A stretch of 14,488 nt of DNA from Rickettsia typhi (GCA_945875975.1 CAMCMD010000025.1:1-14488); one strand, 5' to 3'. Shown: positions 1 through 7,050, counted from the stretch's first letter. The notes: generated by a model not told the origin, from the letters alone. Numbers and translations are program-made.

Positions 1-387
1 TTTGACGTTTTGTATGATCCTGATGGATGTGACATAAAACCTTTCACGAAGAGTGCTTTTATTGAAGAAAAAGAGTTTCTTATTGATAACAAAGGCCAAA
101 AGGATAATGGTTGGAGGGTTCCAAGAAGCGAGATACACATAAGTAAAAATGCAGTTAGTTTTCTTTATGCAAACAGAAGTGATAGCCTCATTAATCACCA
201 TCTTCTCGAGAGCGGATTTTTAAAACAGCTCGAAGATATCTATCAAGCAATAATCAGAAAAGGCTACATTGTCACTCCCCAAACAACAGTTAAAGAATTT
301 TACAGGGAAATTGTAAAATCACTTTATCCAGAGATGAGTGAACATTACAAAACAATTTTTTGTAAAATTTTTAAAGGAGAAAGTTAA
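1..387 (+). CDS. 3' end of an unrecognised protein (5' end outside window)
   Basis: The frame is open from the first base, so this is the C-terminal part (about 128 residues) of a longer gene that starts to the left; a TTG at base 10 is not a convincing start. The visible part is soluble, with no membrane segment or signal. It begins FDVLYDPDGCDIKPF and has a charged helical second half ending KTIFCKIFKGES. I see no motif that assigns a family. The composition is AT-rich like the neighbouring genes, so it probably belongs to the resident genome. The MFS gene begins 43 bases downstream and has its own ribosome binding site, so the two could be cotranscribed. The coding call is fairly secure from length and composition; the function is unknown. 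Confidence 0.6.
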   Translation, partial: FDVLYDPDGCDIKPFTKSAFIEEKEFLIDNKGQKDNGWRVPRSEIHISKNAVSFLYANRSDSLINHHLLESGFLKQLEDIYQAIIRKGYIVTPQTTVKEFYREIVKSLYPEMSEHYKTIFCKIFKGES

Positions 388-430
388 TGGGTGCAATAAA
401 CAATAAAAACCACCATTAGGAGATTGAGTT

Positions 431-1711
431 ATGGCAATATTTTCTTGCTTAAGTCGCCAACAAAAAGAGGCCGTTGGACTTCTCCAAATTGGCACGTTTC
501 TCGAATATTTTGATTTGATGCTTTATGTACATATGGCAGTCCTGCTTAATGAATTGTTTTTTCCTAAGACAGACCCTCATACTGCATCTTTACTTGCTGC
601 GTTTGCCTTTTGCTCAACCTATATATTAAGACCTTTTACAGCCTTAATATTTGGCTGGATTGGCGATAACATTGGGAGAAAAGCAACCGTAATCATAACT
701 TCTGCAATGATGTCGCTTTCATGCATATTCATGGCGACTCTGCCAACGTATGCGCAAATAGGCATATCAGCTTCGTGGGTAATAACCATTTGTCGTATGG
801 TTCAAGGTATGTCATCTATGGGAGAGATTATTGGGGCAGAAATTTATTTAACAGAAATTACCAAACCACCCGCCCAATATCCAGTTGTTTCTTTAATTGC
901 TGTGTGTTCTGTTTTCGGCGGTATGTGTGCACTGCTTGTAGCCTACTACGTTTTAATGACCAACGCAAATTGGCGCATCGCTTTTTGGATAGGCGCATCT
1001 ATTGCTATTTTTGGTTCTGTGGCTAGAACCAAATTACGCGAGACAAAAGAGTTTTTAGATGCCAAAGAAGCCAAACTAAAAAAAAACAATCAAGTTTATG
1101 TTGAAAAAAAATCAGCAGAAACAAAAAAAACATTGGTTGCTTATTTTTTGATTTTTTGCCCTTGGCCATTATTTTTTTACCTGTCATATATTTATTGTGG
1201 CAGTTTATTAAAAGACCAATTTGGTTTTACTTCAGAACAAGTAATAAAACAAAATCTCTTAGTTACTTTGGTTGATTTTATTACAGTTATTACAATTGCA
1301 TTTTTAAGTTACAAAATCTTTCCCCTTAAACTTCTTAAAATTAGAAGTGCCGCTAATTTAGTTTTTGCGGCATTGTTGCCTTATGCCTTAGTCTCTGCGC
1401 AATCACCTCATTTGATTTTTGCCATTCAGGTTTTAGCCCTTGTTTGCGGTTTAAGCCCCATGCCTGGTTTTGCCATTTTTTATACCCACCTTCCCATTCT
1501 GAAACGTTTTACCTATGGTACATTTTTGTTTGCCATAAATAGAGCCATTATGTATGTGGTCACCTCATTCGGACTGATTTATATCACCAAATATTTAGGG
1601 TATTACGGGCTTTGGTTGCTTATGCTACCACTTGCTGTGGGTTTTGCATGGGGAGTTCGCCATTTTGAAAAACTAGAAAACCAAAAGTATAGCTTACTAA
1701 TTATAAATTGA
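431..1711 (+). CDS. MFS transporter, metabolite:H+ symporter (ProP-like) family
   Basis: Predicted inner-membrane secondary carrier of about 426 residues with the roughly twelve hydrophobic segments expected of the major facilitator superfamily. The N-terminus carries the MHS-type signature FLEYFDLMLY (residues 23-32) in the first helix. The conserved loop 2-3 motif GWIGDNIGRK (75-84) matches the MFS G-x-x-x-D-x-x-G-R-R/K pattern, and RMVQGMSSMGEIIGAE (122-137) matches the fourth-helix region. ProP-like carriers take up osmolytes, organic acids or amino acids by proton symport and are multiplied in intracellular bacteria; the substrate here cannot be read from sequence. The ATG has a TAGGAG site about 8 bases upstream. 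The last few codons (KYSLLIIN) run into a copy of the TATAGCTTAC repeat found downstream, so the C-terminus may have been remodelled by repeat insertion. It is separated from the next gene by a 460-base repeat region. Confidence 0.88.
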   Translation: MAIFSCLSRQQKEAVGLLQIGTFLEYFDLMLYVHMAVLLNELFFPKTDPHTASLLAAFAFCSTYILRPFTALIFGWIGDNIGRKATVIITSAMMSLSCIFMATLPTYAQIGISASWVITICRMVQGMSSMGEIIGAEIYLTEITKPPAQYPVVSLIAVCSVFGGMCALLVAYYVLMTNANWRIAFWIGASIAIFGSVARTKLRETKEFLDAKEAKLKKNNQVYVEKKSAETKKTLVAYFLIFCPWPLFFYLSYIYCGSLLKDQFGFTSEQVIKQNLLVTLVDFITVITIAFLSYKIFPLKLLKIRSAANLVFAALLPYALVSAQSPHLIFAIQVLALVCGLSPMPGFAIFYTHLPILKRFTYGTFLFAINRAIMYVVTSFGLIYITKYLGYYGLWLLMLPLAVGFAWGVRHFEKLENQKYSLLIIN

Positions 1712-2067
1712 GTACGTTGCGCTGGATTGCCGTGCAAGCAAATCTTGCTCGCAAAGACGCAGAAAACCGTACGAGACCCGTAGGGGCGTAGTGATGCAGT
1801 GAAAATTTTTATCATTTTATTGGTGGTAAGCTATAGCATCAATTCCAATACACCCACCAACAAACCAAACCTGGCTGGCTGAAGTCCAATTGATGCTATA
1901 GCTTACTAGTATTAAAATAATCATAATAGAGAATGGATCCTGCACCTGGCTTGTCCTGGTGGATGACATCTTCAGAAGCCACTTGCCGTCCCTGCCGAGG
2001 ACAGAATGTCCGAGTTGCTGTGGATCCATTTTGGCATGCTCAAATTATATCTGGTAAGCTATATCAT
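1688..2067. repeat. Cluster of TATAGCTTAC inverted repeats (MITE-like or palindromic elements)
   Basis: The motif TATAGCTTAC occurs four times in alternating orientation: 1688-1697 (direct), 1826-1835 (inverted), 1897-1906 (direct) and 2054-2063 (inverted). The second and third copies extend to a perfect 18-bp inverted pair, TAAGCTATAGCATCAATT at 1827-1844 and its reverse complement at 1888-1905. The motifs can be read as the ends of two units of about 148 and 167 bp (1688-1835 and 1897-2063), each with a GC-rich interior, or as the arms of one 79-bp palindrome. The first copy overlaps the end of the MFS gene. This arrangement is what small non-autonomous elements or genome-wide palindromic repeats look like; no matching transposase is visible here. 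Confidence 0.6.
1932..2030. repeat. GC-rich element bounded by AATGGATCC inverted repeats
   Basis: A 99-base piece begins AATGGATCC and ends with its exact reverse complement. Imperfect complementarity continues inside (TGTCCTGG near 1953 against CCGAGGACA near 1995), and there is a tight hairpin GGACA-GAA-TGTCC near 1999-2011. The base composition is clearly higher in GC than both flanks. It could be a mobile palindromic repeat, a small structured RNA, or a relic of a foreign gene; the plus strand is open across it (ending ...ECPSCCGSI...) but without a start. I cannot choose among these from one copy. Confidence 0.4.
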
Positions 2068-2096
2068 AAAGAGTAAAAAATTTGTCATAAACTTCA

Positions 2097-2125
2097 TTGA
2101 CAGTGATTGTTGAAAGTTTTAGATT
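2097..2125 (+). promoter_or_regulatory. Candidate sigma-70 promoter for the 2172-7030 cluster
   Basis: A perfect -35 box TTGACA (2097-2102) is followed after 17 bases by TAGATT (2120-2125), four of six matches to TATAAT. Transcription would begin near 2132 and give a leader of about 40 bases with a GGGGAG sequence 12 bases before the ATG at 2172. It sits directly behind the repeat cluster, so the repeats have not disrupted it. Confidence 0.5.
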
Positions 2126-2171
2126 AACTTCAGGTGTTATTCTATGAACATCGGGGAGTCACGGTTAAAAA

Positions 2172-3341
2172 ATGAAAATGTTTATATACTTAATTAGCTT
2201 CATGCATTTTAGCTTAGTAGCAATGGAAGAAGTAAAAGAAAATTCTTTAAAAACTACTTTTAAGGACATCAATCAATTACCTTTCAATTATTCAGATGTT
2301 TCTTCTCAAGGAGATTGGTTATATGGTCAGAACATTGTTGAAAAGTTTTTGCTGCCTTCTATCGATTCTATTATAATTCCTATTCATTATCTATTTCCTT
2401 TAAAAGAGGATGTTAACCTCGAAAAGCTAGTTAAGGAAGCATATGCGACTCAGAAAGTATTTGCGGTTAAATATAGTCTAGCTGGTAACGATTTTTTAGG
2501 AAGTGGTATTAGAGGAGGAAATAGTTCAAGAGGTAGAAAAATTGATATGCAAAAGCTGTCTAGAGAAGAGGCTTTGTCTAATATTAAGGGATTTATTGCA
2601 TGTGCTCCTTCTAATTGCTCCGTGCTTGTTCTACAGGAGCTTATTAACCAAACTGGAGGCTGTTTATTTCATGTGGAAATATCTAAAAATAATGTTATGG
2701 TAGATATGCTTTGGGAAGCTAATATTTCAACAGGCAGAGCTTATTTTCAAAAAACCAACAAAAAGACAACTTATGAGGAATTGCTAGGGATAGGTCATGG
2801 TTGGCCTCAAGAACGAGAAGAAGGTTGTAAAAAAATAGCTAATAAATGTTTGTCTATTCTTAGTACACTCGAGTTTTTTGGAGATATCTCTTGGCACTTA
2901 GAAGGTTTTTGGAAAGTTTCTGATGAACTACTAACTGTTTTTCAATTGCGCCCAACCCCTCCTGATAGATTAATTTCTCCGATACAGGACACGAAGGAAG
3001 ATATTTATTCAACAAACTTTACATGGGGATGTTATGATGTAGGCCCCTTGAAGTTACAATTGGAAAATATAAAAGAAAACCCTGAAATTTTTATTAGGAG
3101 GGGTCTGCCTGAAGAATTAGAAAGTTCTATTGTTGAGAGAATTTCTTTAGGAAAACAAATACTTTTAGTAGACACAAATAGGGGATTTGTGCTAAGCCAC
3201 GAGAAGTATTTTTTACCGCAGTCTAATTTAAGAAAATTTTTTGGGTTTATTTATATTCCAGAGGAAGTTTTAGCTAAATATAACGGTTGTATGGTAAAAA
3301 TTATATCTTCTGAGGGAAAAGGATATATTGTACTTAACTAA
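2172..3341 (+). CDS. Secreted PEP-utiliser-like protein (ATP-grasp plus swivelling His domain)
   Basis: 389 residues. Residues 1-18 form a Sec-type signal peptide (MKMFIYLISFMHFSLVA, then ME). Residues about 85-265 resemble the divergent PEP/pyruvate-binding ATP-grasp domain of PEP synthase, pyruvate phosphate dikinase and rifampin phosphotransferase: FAVKYSLAG (97-105) in the place of the usual VRSS-type motif, VLVLQELIN (151-159), and FQLRPTP (257-263), which matches the L-Q-x-R-P end of that domain. Residues 328-350 (KQILLVDTNRGFVLSHEKYF) look like the swivelling domain, with His343 aligned to the phospho-accepting His of the GG-x-x-SHAA motif. At about half the usual length it lacks any substrate barrel. 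It is first in a four-gene cluster, 19 bases ahead of the Nudix gene. The export signal is puzzling for an ATP-binding fold; it may be an exported effector-like enzyme or a degenerate relative. The family call is moderate and the substrate unknown. Confidence 0.6.
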   Translation: MKMFIYLISFMHFSLVAMEEVKENSLKTTFKDINQLPFNYSDVSSQGDWLYGQNIVEKFLLPSIDSIIIPIHYLFPLKEDVNLEKLVKEAYATQKVFAVKYSLAGNDFLGSGIRGGNSSRGRKIDMQKLSREEALSNIKGFIACAPSNCSVLVLQELINQTGGCLFHVEISKNNVMVDMLWEANISTGRAYFQKTNKKTTYEELLGIGHGWPQEREEGCKKIANKCLSILSTLEFFGDISWHLEGFWKVSDELLTVFQLRPTPPDRLISPIQDTKEDIYSTNFTWGCYDVGPLKLQLENIKENPEIFIRRGLPEELESSIVERISLGKQILLVDTNRGFVLSHEKYFLPQSNLRKFFGFIYIPEEVLAKYNGCMVKIISSEGKGYIVLN

Positions 3342-3360
3342 AAGAAAGTAGGGTAGAAAA

Positions 3361-4146
3361 ATGAAGTTACAATTTATACGTTTTAGCTTTTTAATTATGA
3401 TTACGGTTTGTTCTGTTGAAGCAAGTTGGTTTAGTAGATCTGCCAACATTTTTGAAAAAAAAGCTTATAGGTTATTAAATTCTTACAAAGGCTTAGATTG
3501 CATGAATATTGACTCAAGATTAAGCGCAAAAACTTTAAATATGAAGGGTGGTAAAAAAGAATTTTCAACAATAAATAAACCTTTAATGGACGTGTTAGAT
3601 GAAGATGGACTACGTACAGGGGAAGCATTGCCAAGAGAAGCAATTCATAGATTAGGAAAAATTCATCGAGCTGTTCATCTTTATTTGTTTGATACACAAG
3701 GTAATATACTTTTACAAAAACGTTCAAATAATGTAGATCACTATCCAAATATGTTTAGCATTTCATTAACTGGACATGTGGACGCAGGAGAAAGTAGTAG
3801 TTTTGCTTTATATAGAGAAATTAAAGAAGAATTAACTCTTGACCCTAACAAGATGAATCCTTGTTTTTTATTTTCATACCGAAGAGATGCAGTTCTTAGT
3901 CCTACTTACATTGATAAACAATTTAATGATGTTTATGCGTGTTTTTATGATTTTAAATTGGAGCATGTTGTGTTTGACAAGCAGGATATTACAGAGGTTC
4001 AATTAATTCCATTTTCTCAATTTCAGACTATGGTGAAAGATAAAAATACTCTTCTAGAAAATATATACGGAAAAGCATACTTAGATCTTAGTTATTTTCT
4101 CCAACATGAGTCTAAAAGTCGAAATATTTTAAGAATCAAGAGCTAG
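3361..4146 (+). CDS. Secreted Nudix hydrolase, IPP-isomerase-like subgroup
   Basis: 261 residues. A signal peptide (residues 1-21, ending CSVEA before SW) precedes a linker and a Nudix domain from about residue 75. The entry to the domain, PLMDVLDEDG...HRLGKIHRAVHLYLFD (74-111), is typical of the YfcD/IPP-isomerase-like Nudix proteins. The Nudix box is G138-x5-E144-x7-R152-E153-I-K-E156-E157, with the metal-binding glutamates kept and only the weakly conserved final Gly replaced by Thr159. Such proteins hydrolyse X-linked nucleoside diphosphates or isomerise isopentenyl diphosphate; the cysteine and glutamate that would make it a true isomerase are not evident, so hydrolase is the safer call. 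It lies 19 bases after the PEP-utiliser-like gene and 39 bases before the ATP-grasp/GNAT gene on the same strand, most likely in one transcript. A secreted Nudix enzyme is unusual and suggests action outside the cytoplasm. Confidence 0.8.
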   Translation: MKLQFIRFSFLIMITVCSVEASWFSRSANIFEKKAYRLLNSYKGLDCMNIDSRLSAKTLNMKGGKKEFSTINKPLMDVLDEDGLRTGEALPREAIHRLGKIHRAVHLYLFDTQGNILLQKRSNNVDHYPNMFSISLTGHVDAGESSSFALYREIKEELTLDPNKMNPCFLFSYRRDAVLSPTYIDKQFNDVYACFYDFKLEHVVFDKQDITEVQLIPFSQFQTMVKDKNTLLENIYGKAYLDLSYFLQHESKSRNILRIKS

Positions 4147-4185
4147 CTTTAGAAAATTAAAAAGTAAATTTAAAAGGAGATTAAG

Positions 4186-6048
4186 ATGAAAAAATTTGTA
4201 CTTATAATTTATTTTTTATCTACTATTATGGCAATGAATAAAGGATTAGAAGAAGGTAGTGATTTATTTCTCAATAAAATCTTAGTACTTGGAATTGGTG
4301 GTCAACACGGTGCAGAGTATAAAATTAGTGTTTTTGAGGAGTTACGCCCTCATGCTAAAAATATTTACGCTTGTGACACGGAGTTTAATTATATTGCTAA
4401 AGAACTATTACGAAAAAAATATATAGATAATTTTTTTCTATTAAAACCCGATTCACCAGATATAAATTCGGAAGTAATAATAGAGAAACTTACCAAAGAA
4501 CAAGTTATTTTAGATGCTGTTGTAACAGTTCGAGAAGAATGGCTGCAAACGGCTAGTTATGTTGCAAAAGCCTTAGGATTACCCCATCAAAACTTGAAAG
4601 CATATCAAACTTCTCAAGACAAGTATTCTGCGAGAGAATATCTTAAATTACAAGGTATAGAAAATTTTCTTCATGAAACTTCTAATGCTTCTGAACTTCA
4701 GCTAACCGCAAGTAATTTTGGCTATCCATTATTTATTAAACCAAAGCTAGGTATTAGGTCTGAGTGGGCACGTTTAATAGCGAATGAAAAAGCGTTAGAG
4801 CAATATATAGAAGATATTAAATCTACATCTTCTAAAAGTCTATCTGATGAATATTTTGTTTTAGAAGAGCTATTAATAGGTCATGAAGTAGACGCAGATA
4901 TTGTACTTAATGAAGGCAAGCTTTTGTATGGAAACGTTAGCGATAATTTTCCTGTATTTCAACCTTTTGCTCTGGAAACAGGGCAGTTATCTCCTTCCAT
5001 ACTACCAAAAATTTTTCAAGAAGCTATCATTGACCACGCTTTTAAAGTAGTAAAAACGTTAGGTTACGATCGGGGAGTATTACACGTTGAGTTAATGTTA
5101 AAGAATGATGGAAAAATAGCTCTTATTGAAGTCAATGGTCGCCCTGGAGGAATGTACATTGCTGATTGGCATAAACAAATATGGGGGGTTTATTTAATTA
5201 AAGCACAGCTTGCTATTGCAGCCGGCAAAGATCCTAAACCATATCTCGAAGCAAAAGAACCGTCTTTTGCCCTTGCTCAATTGTGTGTTACAACCAAGTC
5301 CGATAAATATCAAAACTCTCTAAAAACAATGCTTGTTAAAGAATGGGTTAATTTTAACTACTTCAAAGATCACCCTTTAACATTTAAGGCTGCAATTTGG
5401 GATCCCTTACCATTTTTAAGCACAACAGATTGGATATCAGGTCACTCAAATATAGGAGAAATTACAATACAAGGACAAGATCCTCTTACTGCTTTTCAAA
5501 ATCTTATGAAAATTTGCCATAAAACTCCCCCTGTTCTTACCACAAATTTAGGTAAAATTGAATCATCTACGAGTGCTATTAATAAATTCCTTTTAAATGC
5601 TCCTGAAGGGATAGCCCGATTTTTTATTAGAGAAGCTAAAAAAACTGATTTACCAGTCTTGCAATCACTTTTATTACATTTGACAAAGCGAAGTGATGGT
5701 AATTTTCCTGTCTATATTCCATCTTCGTTAGAAATATTATTAGCTTGCGATTCTTTAGCGCCCAAGGAAAAGTCTATTATAGGAACACTTTCTCTTTATA
5801 GTTGGGAAGCTTTACGACCTACAGGGAATGCAAAAAATACTCATTTACAAGATCTTGTTGTTCTTCCTGGTTATCGAGAACTTGGTATTGGAGAGAAACT
5901 CATGCGTACTGCTCTTATAAATATGCAAAAGAAAAGCGTATCCAAAGCTTCTGTTGCATGCGAAGAAAGTCTCGTGAAATATTACGAAAAATTTGGTTTT
6001 AAACCTACCGCTTTCTACATGGTACAGTATTTAGAGCCAAAACTTTAG
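4186..6048 (+). CDS. ATP-grasp ligase fused to GNAT acetyltransferase, with signal peptide
   Basis: 620 residues in three parts. Residues 1-16 are a signal-like leader (MKKFVLIIYFLSTIMA, then MNK). Residues about 30-360 form an ATP-grasp enzyme of the carnosine-synthase / L-amino-acid-ligase type: a Rossmann-like start KILVLGIGGQHG (31-42), FIKPK (183-187) with ATP-contacting lysines, LEELLIGHEVDAD (226-238), and the metal-binding signature from HVELML (300-305) to IALIEVNGRPGG (311-322) with Glu302, Glu315, Asn317 and Arg319. Residues about 476-616 are a GNAT domain with the acetyl-CoA loop RELGIGEKL (564-572) and the late YYEKFGF (599-605). Known relatives join an amino acid to another amine through an acyl phosphate; an attached acetyltransferase suggests the product or substrate is N-acetylated. 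A strong AAGGAGA site precedes the ATG by five bases. Both domains are certain; substrates are not, and the leader may be a membrane anchor rather than a cleaved signal. Confidence 0.82.
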   Translation: MKKFVLIIYFLSTIMAMNKGLEEGSDLFLNKILVLGIGGQHGAEYKISVFEELRPHAKNIYACDTEFNYIAKELLRKKYIDNFFLLKPDSPDINSEVIIEKLTKEQVILDAVVTVREEWLQTASYVAKALGLPHQNLKAYQTSQDKYSAREYLKLQGIENFLHETSNASELQLTASNFGYPLFIKPKLGIRSEWARLIANEKALEQYIEDIKSTSSKSLSDEYFVLEELLIGHEVDADIVLNEGKLLYGNVSDNFPVFQPFALETGQLSPSILPKIFQEAIIDHAFKVVKTLGYDRGVLHVELMLKNDGKIALIEVNGRPGGMYIADWHKQIWGVYLIKAQLAIAAGKDPKPYLEAKEPSFALAQLCVTTKSDKYQNSLKTMLVKEWVNFNYFKDHPLTFKAAIWDPLPFLSTTDWISGHSNIGEITIQGQDPLTAFQNLMKICHKTPPVLTTNLGKIESSTSAINKFLLNAPEGIARFFIREAKKTDLPVLQSLLLHLTKRSDGNFPVYIPSSLEILLACDSLAPKEKSIIGTLSLYSWEALRPTGNAKNTHLQDLVVLPGYRELGIGEKLMRTALINMQKKSVSKASVACEESLVKYYEKFGFKPTAFYMVQYLEPKL

Positions 6049-6115
6049 CGATAAACAACTCGGCAAGCCCCAGAGATTTACGCTACGCGGTTAAAATAGG
6101 AAAGTTTGTTACTAT

Positions 6116-7030
6116 ATGCTCTTATGTCGATCTGAAATAGGTACTTTAAAATCAGTTGCTATTTGTTCCCCTGCAACCACAATTATAAAAAACCAAAATG
6201 ATTTGTTTTTACATGGTTTTTCTGAGTTTATTCAGTATAATATTTTGTATGATTCTTATTTAAAGCTTCAAAACATATTTAATCAGAATGAAGTAAAAGT
6301 TTTAAACCTTTCAAACTATGTACCTATAGAAAAAGAACAAATTTTTAGTTCGTGTATAAATAGAATGTTTGTTCGTGATGTTGGTGCAGTTGTTGGTAAT
6401 AAGCTGTTAATTGGTAAAGCTTCTTTACCCTCGAGAAAAAAAGAATTTGGTATTTCAGAAAAAATTTTGAGCAATCTCTTCAAAAATTGTGTCCAAGTGA
6501 TAGAAAACGTTGTTGAATTTGGCGATTTATTAATTATTAACAATAATTGCATAATTGTTAATTTTGGTGTCAGGAGTAAAATTGAAGCCCTACAAGATAT
6601 ATTAAAATTTTCTCTATCTCAAGGATTTTATAACTTGATTATTTTAAGGATTCCATCTTCTTATAACAGGATTCATTTAGATCTGACTATGAATATTGTT
6701 ACAGAAAAAGCTTGTATCGCTGATCATAAGTTAGCTCTTTTAAGAGCAACTTTGTATAAAGATGGTAAAAAAAGTTTTTGTGACGCTCTTGTTAATATTT
6801 TCAAATATTTGGGGATAAAAACTTACTGGATAGCTAATGCAGAGTCTTTTATATTTAACTTTTTAAGTATAAACCCAGAAACTATATTGATTAATTCTAA
6901 ATATCACAATATTTTTAGAAAAATATTACACGAGAGCAAAATAAAAACTATAAGTATAGATTTAAATGAATTTGAGAAAGCTGGAGGTAGTGTAAGGTGT
7001 GCAACGCTACCCTTGCTTCGCATCTGTTGA
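6116..7030 (+). CDS. Arginine deiminase / amidinotransferase superfamily enzyme
   Basis: 304 residues with no signal peptide, so probably cytoplasmic. It shows the features of guanidino-group-modifying enzymes in order: SEIGTLKSVAICSP (6-19), the usual N-terminal strand of this superfamily; FVRDVGAVV (85-93) with Arg87-Asp88; VEFGD (133-137) in place of E-G-G-D, keeping Glu134 and Asp137; IHLDLTMNIV (186-195) with the catalytic His187 and Asp189; and GGSVRCATLPLLR (290-302) with the nucleophile Cys295. The catalytic set is therefore complete and the length is close to DDAH-size members, shorter than true arginine deiminases. It probably hydrolyses or transfers from a guanidine group (arginine, a methylarginine, agmatine or a modified derivative). 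It follows the ATP-grasp/GNAT gene by 67 bases with a TAGGAAAG site. Its stop lies 20 bases from an inserted IS element, yet the reading frame is intact. The superfamily is clear; the reaction is not resolved. Confidence 0.82.
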   Translation: MLLCRSEIGTLKSVAICSPATTIIKNQNDLFLHGFSEFIQYNILYDSYLKLQNIFNQNEVKVLNLSNYVPIEKEQIFSSCINRMFVRDVGAVVGNKLLIGKASLPSRKKEFGISEKILSNLFKNCVQVIENVVEFGDLLIINNNCIIVNFGVRSKIEALQDILKFSLSQGFYNLIILRIPSSYNRIHLDLTMNIVTEKACIADHKLALLRATLYKDGKKSFCDALVNIFKYLGIKTYWIANAESFIFNFLSINPETILINSKYHNIFRKILHESKIKTISIDLNEFEKAGGSVRCATLPLLRIC

Positions 7031-7050
7031 TGGCTAATGATTTTTTCTAA

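Larger units (their letters stand above)
1712..2171. other. 460-base intergenic region with GC-rich palindromic pieces
   Basis: I find no convincing gene here. Besides the TATAGCTTAC repeats it holds two GC-rich pieces unlike the AT-rich surroundings. The first (about 1712-1800) contains a stretch CTGGATTGCC...GCTCGCAAAGACG resembling the 'CTGGATTGCC...GCTCGCAATGACG' dispersed palindromic repeats known from Rickettsiales and relatives, with a small hairpin AGCAA-ATC-TTGCT inside. The second (1932-2030) is bounded by a 9-bp inverted repeat, AATGGATCC/GGATCCATT, and contains the hairpin GGACA-GAA-TGTCC. An open frame of 70 codons crosses the second piece on the minus strand but runs through the 18-bp inverted repeat and has no ribosome binding site, so I do not call it. 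The downstream end carries the promoter of the next gene. Confidence 0.6.

Noticed and set aside
1817..2029. 70-codon open frame on the minus strand
   Set aside because: It runs through the 18-bp inverted repeat, lacks a ribosome binding site, and its composition changes midway from GC-rich to AT-rich; better explained by the palindromic repeats.
2144..2194. Short leader frame (ATG at 2144, about 16 codons) overlapping the start of the 2172 gene
   Set aside because: No ribosome binding site and no regulatory codon runs or attenuator hairpin; probably chance.
3431..3748. 105-codon minus-strand open frame inside the Nudix gene
   Set aside because: Antisense to the conserved Nudix coding frame, with no ribosome binding site or family motif.
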